Of a stretch of DNA of 64,000 nucleotides, positions 62,167 to 64,000 are shown in pieces. A program made the translations under genes and the position numbers. Under the pieces are notes generated by a model that was given only the letters and a program-made list of their open reading frames with translations, was not told where the DNA came from and searched no databases. The stretch spans positions 558,001 to 622,000 of the forward strand of contig NZ_CP120468.1 of the NCBI RefSeq assembly GCF_029490015.1. Direction: 5' to 3'. The DNA comes from Halobaculum limi. GTDB taxonomy: Archaea > Halobacteriota > Halobacteria > Halobacteriales > Haloferacaceae. Numbering within the stretch: position 1 is the stretch's first letter; every line of letters begins with the position of its first letter.

Positions 62167-64000
62167 TCATTCCGCCCCGCTTGCCCGATGTTCGGAGATA
62201 ATCTCGTCCACCATCGCCTCCGTCTGCTGGCGCTCCCGCTGTTCGGCACGGTCCTCCCAGTCGTCGATGACCGCCTCGACGTCGCCCTCCCGGGCGACCG
62301 CGAGTTCGTCCACCTCCTGCATCGCCACGTCCTCGGCGGGGCCGACCGGAATGTCGTGCTCGAACAACACCTCGTCGGCGACGTCCGAGAGGCCGCCCGA
62401 ACGGAGGATCACTTTCGGCTCGACGTCCGCGAGTAACTCGGCGGTCGACTGCCCCGCGCCGGAGGCGTCGCGGAGGTACACCACGTCGCCCGCGGCGAGG
62501 CCGTATTGCTCGTCCGCGTGACGAATTGCCCGCTTGGTGAACTGCTCGATCACTTTTACCGGGACAAGGTCGCGCCCCTCCGAGACGTCCGCGAAGTTGT
62601 CGTGGTCGAGTTTCCACAGCGTCTTCAGCCGCGCGAGTTTCTCCTCCAGTTCTTCGACCGTCTCTTGGGCCTCGTCGCGTTCGCGTTCCAGGCGCTTGTT
62701 CTCGCGGCGGATGCGCGTCACCTCGCGGTCGCGTCTGGCCTCTAGTCGCTCCTCGCGGCGGGCGTCGGACAACTCCGCCTCCAGGTCTTCGATTTCGTCG
62801 TCCTTCTCGTCGAGGTCGGCTTTCAGGTCGTCGACGTGGTCGCGGAGGCGGTCGACCTGCGACTCCAGGTCGCGGATGCGCTTCTCGTCGTCGGTGAGTT
62901 CGCGGGGTTCGGGCCCGGACTCCTCTTCCTCCTCGCCTGTGTTGTCGGTCAGCGCCGAGAGCGCCCCTTCGACGGACTGTTCGTCCGCGACGACGCGCGC
63001 GATGACCTCCGCGCGGTCGATGCCGGCGGGCGTCTTCGCACCGATACGCTCGAACTGGTCGGCGTGGTCGTCCACGGCGAACAGCGCGGCCGCGAGGGCG
63101 TCGCGTTCGTGGTCGTTGTCGTACGCCTCCTCGCGCGTGCGGTGGAGTTTCTCATCGACCGGGAGGTCGGAGGTCGGCGTCCACCCGGCGGCGTCGAAAC
63201 TGCGGCGGAACTTCTCGACCGTCTCCGGCATCGGTGTCACGTCGGCGGCGACGATGACCGGACGACCGCGTTCGATGAGCCACTCGGTCAACTCCGCGCT
63301 GTCGGCGGTGCGCGTCGAGTGGACGTCGAACACGCTCCCGTCGAGGCCGACGACGGCCGCCGCGGTCGTCGTTCCCGGATCGATGCCGACGATGACGCGG
63401 TCGCGCCGCTTGACGAGCGGTTCGAACTCGATGCCGTCGCGGCGCTCGCGCTCGATTTCGACGCGGGTGTCGCCCGAGCGGTGGGCAGTGACGGGGATGT
63501 CCTGCGGCCGCGCCGCGACGGAGAAGACGGCGTTCTGGTAGCCGCCGTACTTCTCGGTGATGTCGACCTCGAAGTCGAGGCCGGCGTCCTCCAGTTCAGA
63601 CTCTACCTCGCGTGTGCGGCGCTTCACGTTGCCGTGGATGCGCCGGGTGTAGCGGTCCTGACTCCACCCACCTTTCCCGGTCGAGCGGCCACGCGACACC
63701 TTCACGGTCGTCGTGTCTGTGAACGCCGACACCTCGTAGCCGACGTTCGCGGCCGCGAGGCGGGCGCTCGCCTCCGCTTCCTTCATCGGTTTCTTGCCGT
63801 ACGGGACGCCGTGCCGGGAGGCGACCCGCGAGAGGGGTTCCGGGCGCTCGTCGCCGGTCACCTGCACCAGCGACGTGCCGTGCGGGAGCGACCGCAGGAA
63901 CCGCACGAGGTCGTCTTTGTCGGCGGCGAGTTCGTAGGCGTTGTCGGTCGCGACGATGGCGGGTTCGTCAGACTCGATCCGCCGCCGGAGTTTTCGGTGC
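62167..64000 (-). CDS. DUF460 protein (RNase H-like plus coiled coil), 5' end outside window
   Basis: The frame is open to the right edge, so the N-terminus is missing; 610 codons are present. An RNase H/RuvC-like domain begins VIVGIDPGTTTAAAVVGL, followed by FDVHSTR and, after an acidic linker, a long coiled coil (about 150 residues rich in Glu/Arg/Asp: ESQVDRLRDHVDDLKADLDEKDDEIEDLEAEL in parts). A C-terminal domain follows (VPVKVIEQFTKRAIRHAD, AGDVVYLRDASGAGQSTAEL). This is the archaeal DUF460 family. The conserved Asp in IDPGTT suggests nuclease or nucleic-acid binding, but no activity is established. Confidence 0.85.
   Translation of the reverse strand, partial: HRKLRRRIESDEPAIVATDNAYELAADKDDLVRFLRSLPHGTSLVQVTGDERPEPLSRVASRHGVPYGKKPMKEAEASARLAAANVGYEVSAFTDTTTVKVSRGRSTGKGGWSQDRYTRRIHGNVKRRTREVESELEDAGLDFEVDITEKYGGYQNAVFSVAARPQDIPVTAHRSGDTRVEIERERRDGIEFEPLVKRRDRVIVGIDPGTTTAAAVVGLDGSVFDVHSTRTADSAELTEWLIERGRPVIVAADVTPMPETVEKFRRSFDAAGWTPTSDLPVDEKLHRTREEAYDNDHERDALAAALFAVDDHADQFERIGAKTPAGIDRAEVIARVVADEQSVEGALSALTDNTGEEEEESGPEPRELTDDEKRIRDLESQVDRLRDHVDDLKADLDEKDDEIEDLEAELSDARREERLEARRDREVTRIRRENKRLERERDEAQETVEELEEKLARLKTLWKLDHDNFADVSEGRDLVPVKVIEQFTKRAIRHADEQYGLAAGDVVYLRDASGAGQSTAELLADVEPKVILRSGGLSDVADEVLFEHDIPVGPAEDVAMQEVDELAVAREGDVEAVIDDWEDRAEQRERQQTEAMVDEIISEHRASGAE

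Overview
This is a 64 kb piece of a haloarchaeal main chromosome (class Halobacteria). The evidence is the high G+C content, the acidic proteins, the mostly leaderless genes with a TATA-like element about 25-30 bases before the start, and typical haloarchaeal families (CetZ, PurO, PGF-CTERM surface protein, OapABC, Orc1/Cdc6, polymerase D, DUF460). The order oapC-oapB-oapA / origin / orc1 / signal peptidase I / polD1 is the neighbourhood known from oriC1 of Haloferax volcanii and relatives, so the window spans a main replication origin. The species cannot be fixed from the sequence alone.

Layout. 1-6.3 kb: a truncated surface beta-sandwich protein, an EamA transporter, an ABC ATPase with two homologous permeases, a cupin and a DoxX protein. 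6.4-18.3 kb: two very large secreted proteins in one translationally coupled unit. The upstream gene is a 2232-residue subtilisin ending in cohesin-like and dockerin modules. The downstream gene is a 1734-residue PGF-CTERM-anchored protein starting with a cohesin-like module. This looks like a haloarchaeal cell-surface protease assembly and is the strongest candidate for a little-described system here. 18.3-22.6 kb: an AT-rich gap holding what looks like the end of an IS200/IS605 (TnpB) element, then a TetR regulator with an ABC exporter and a COG1361 surface protein. A palindromic operator candidate sits against the operon's TATA box. 22.7-29.1 kb: metabolic and membrane genes (purO, a phosphoesterase, aspartate kinase, a MATE transporter) and small haloarchaeal families.

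29.4-36.7 kb is the origin block. Between oapA and orc1 I see nested inverted origin recognition boxes (ORBs) around an AT-rich unwinding region, and one ORB just before orc1. ORB-like sites also occur after orc1, as an inverted pair inside the polD1 coding sequence, and as an isolated full-length copy 30 kb away at 61.8 kb.

36.7-51.4 kb: a lipoprotein gene broken by a small palindromic insertion, an Old Yellow Enzyme family oxidoreductase, a thiamine- or iron-type ABC importer, two divergent tandem-rhodanese sulfurtransferases with palindromes between them, a SpoIIM-like membrane protein and CetZ. 51.4-64 kb: a triplicated hairpin repeat upstream of uvrB, a second MATE transporter, lipA with pyruvate dehydrogenase-type E1alpha, E1beta and E2 genes (no E3 alongside), threonine ammonia-lyase, and a DUF460 protein running off the right end. 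I found no rRNA, tRNA, CRISPR array or intact transposase.
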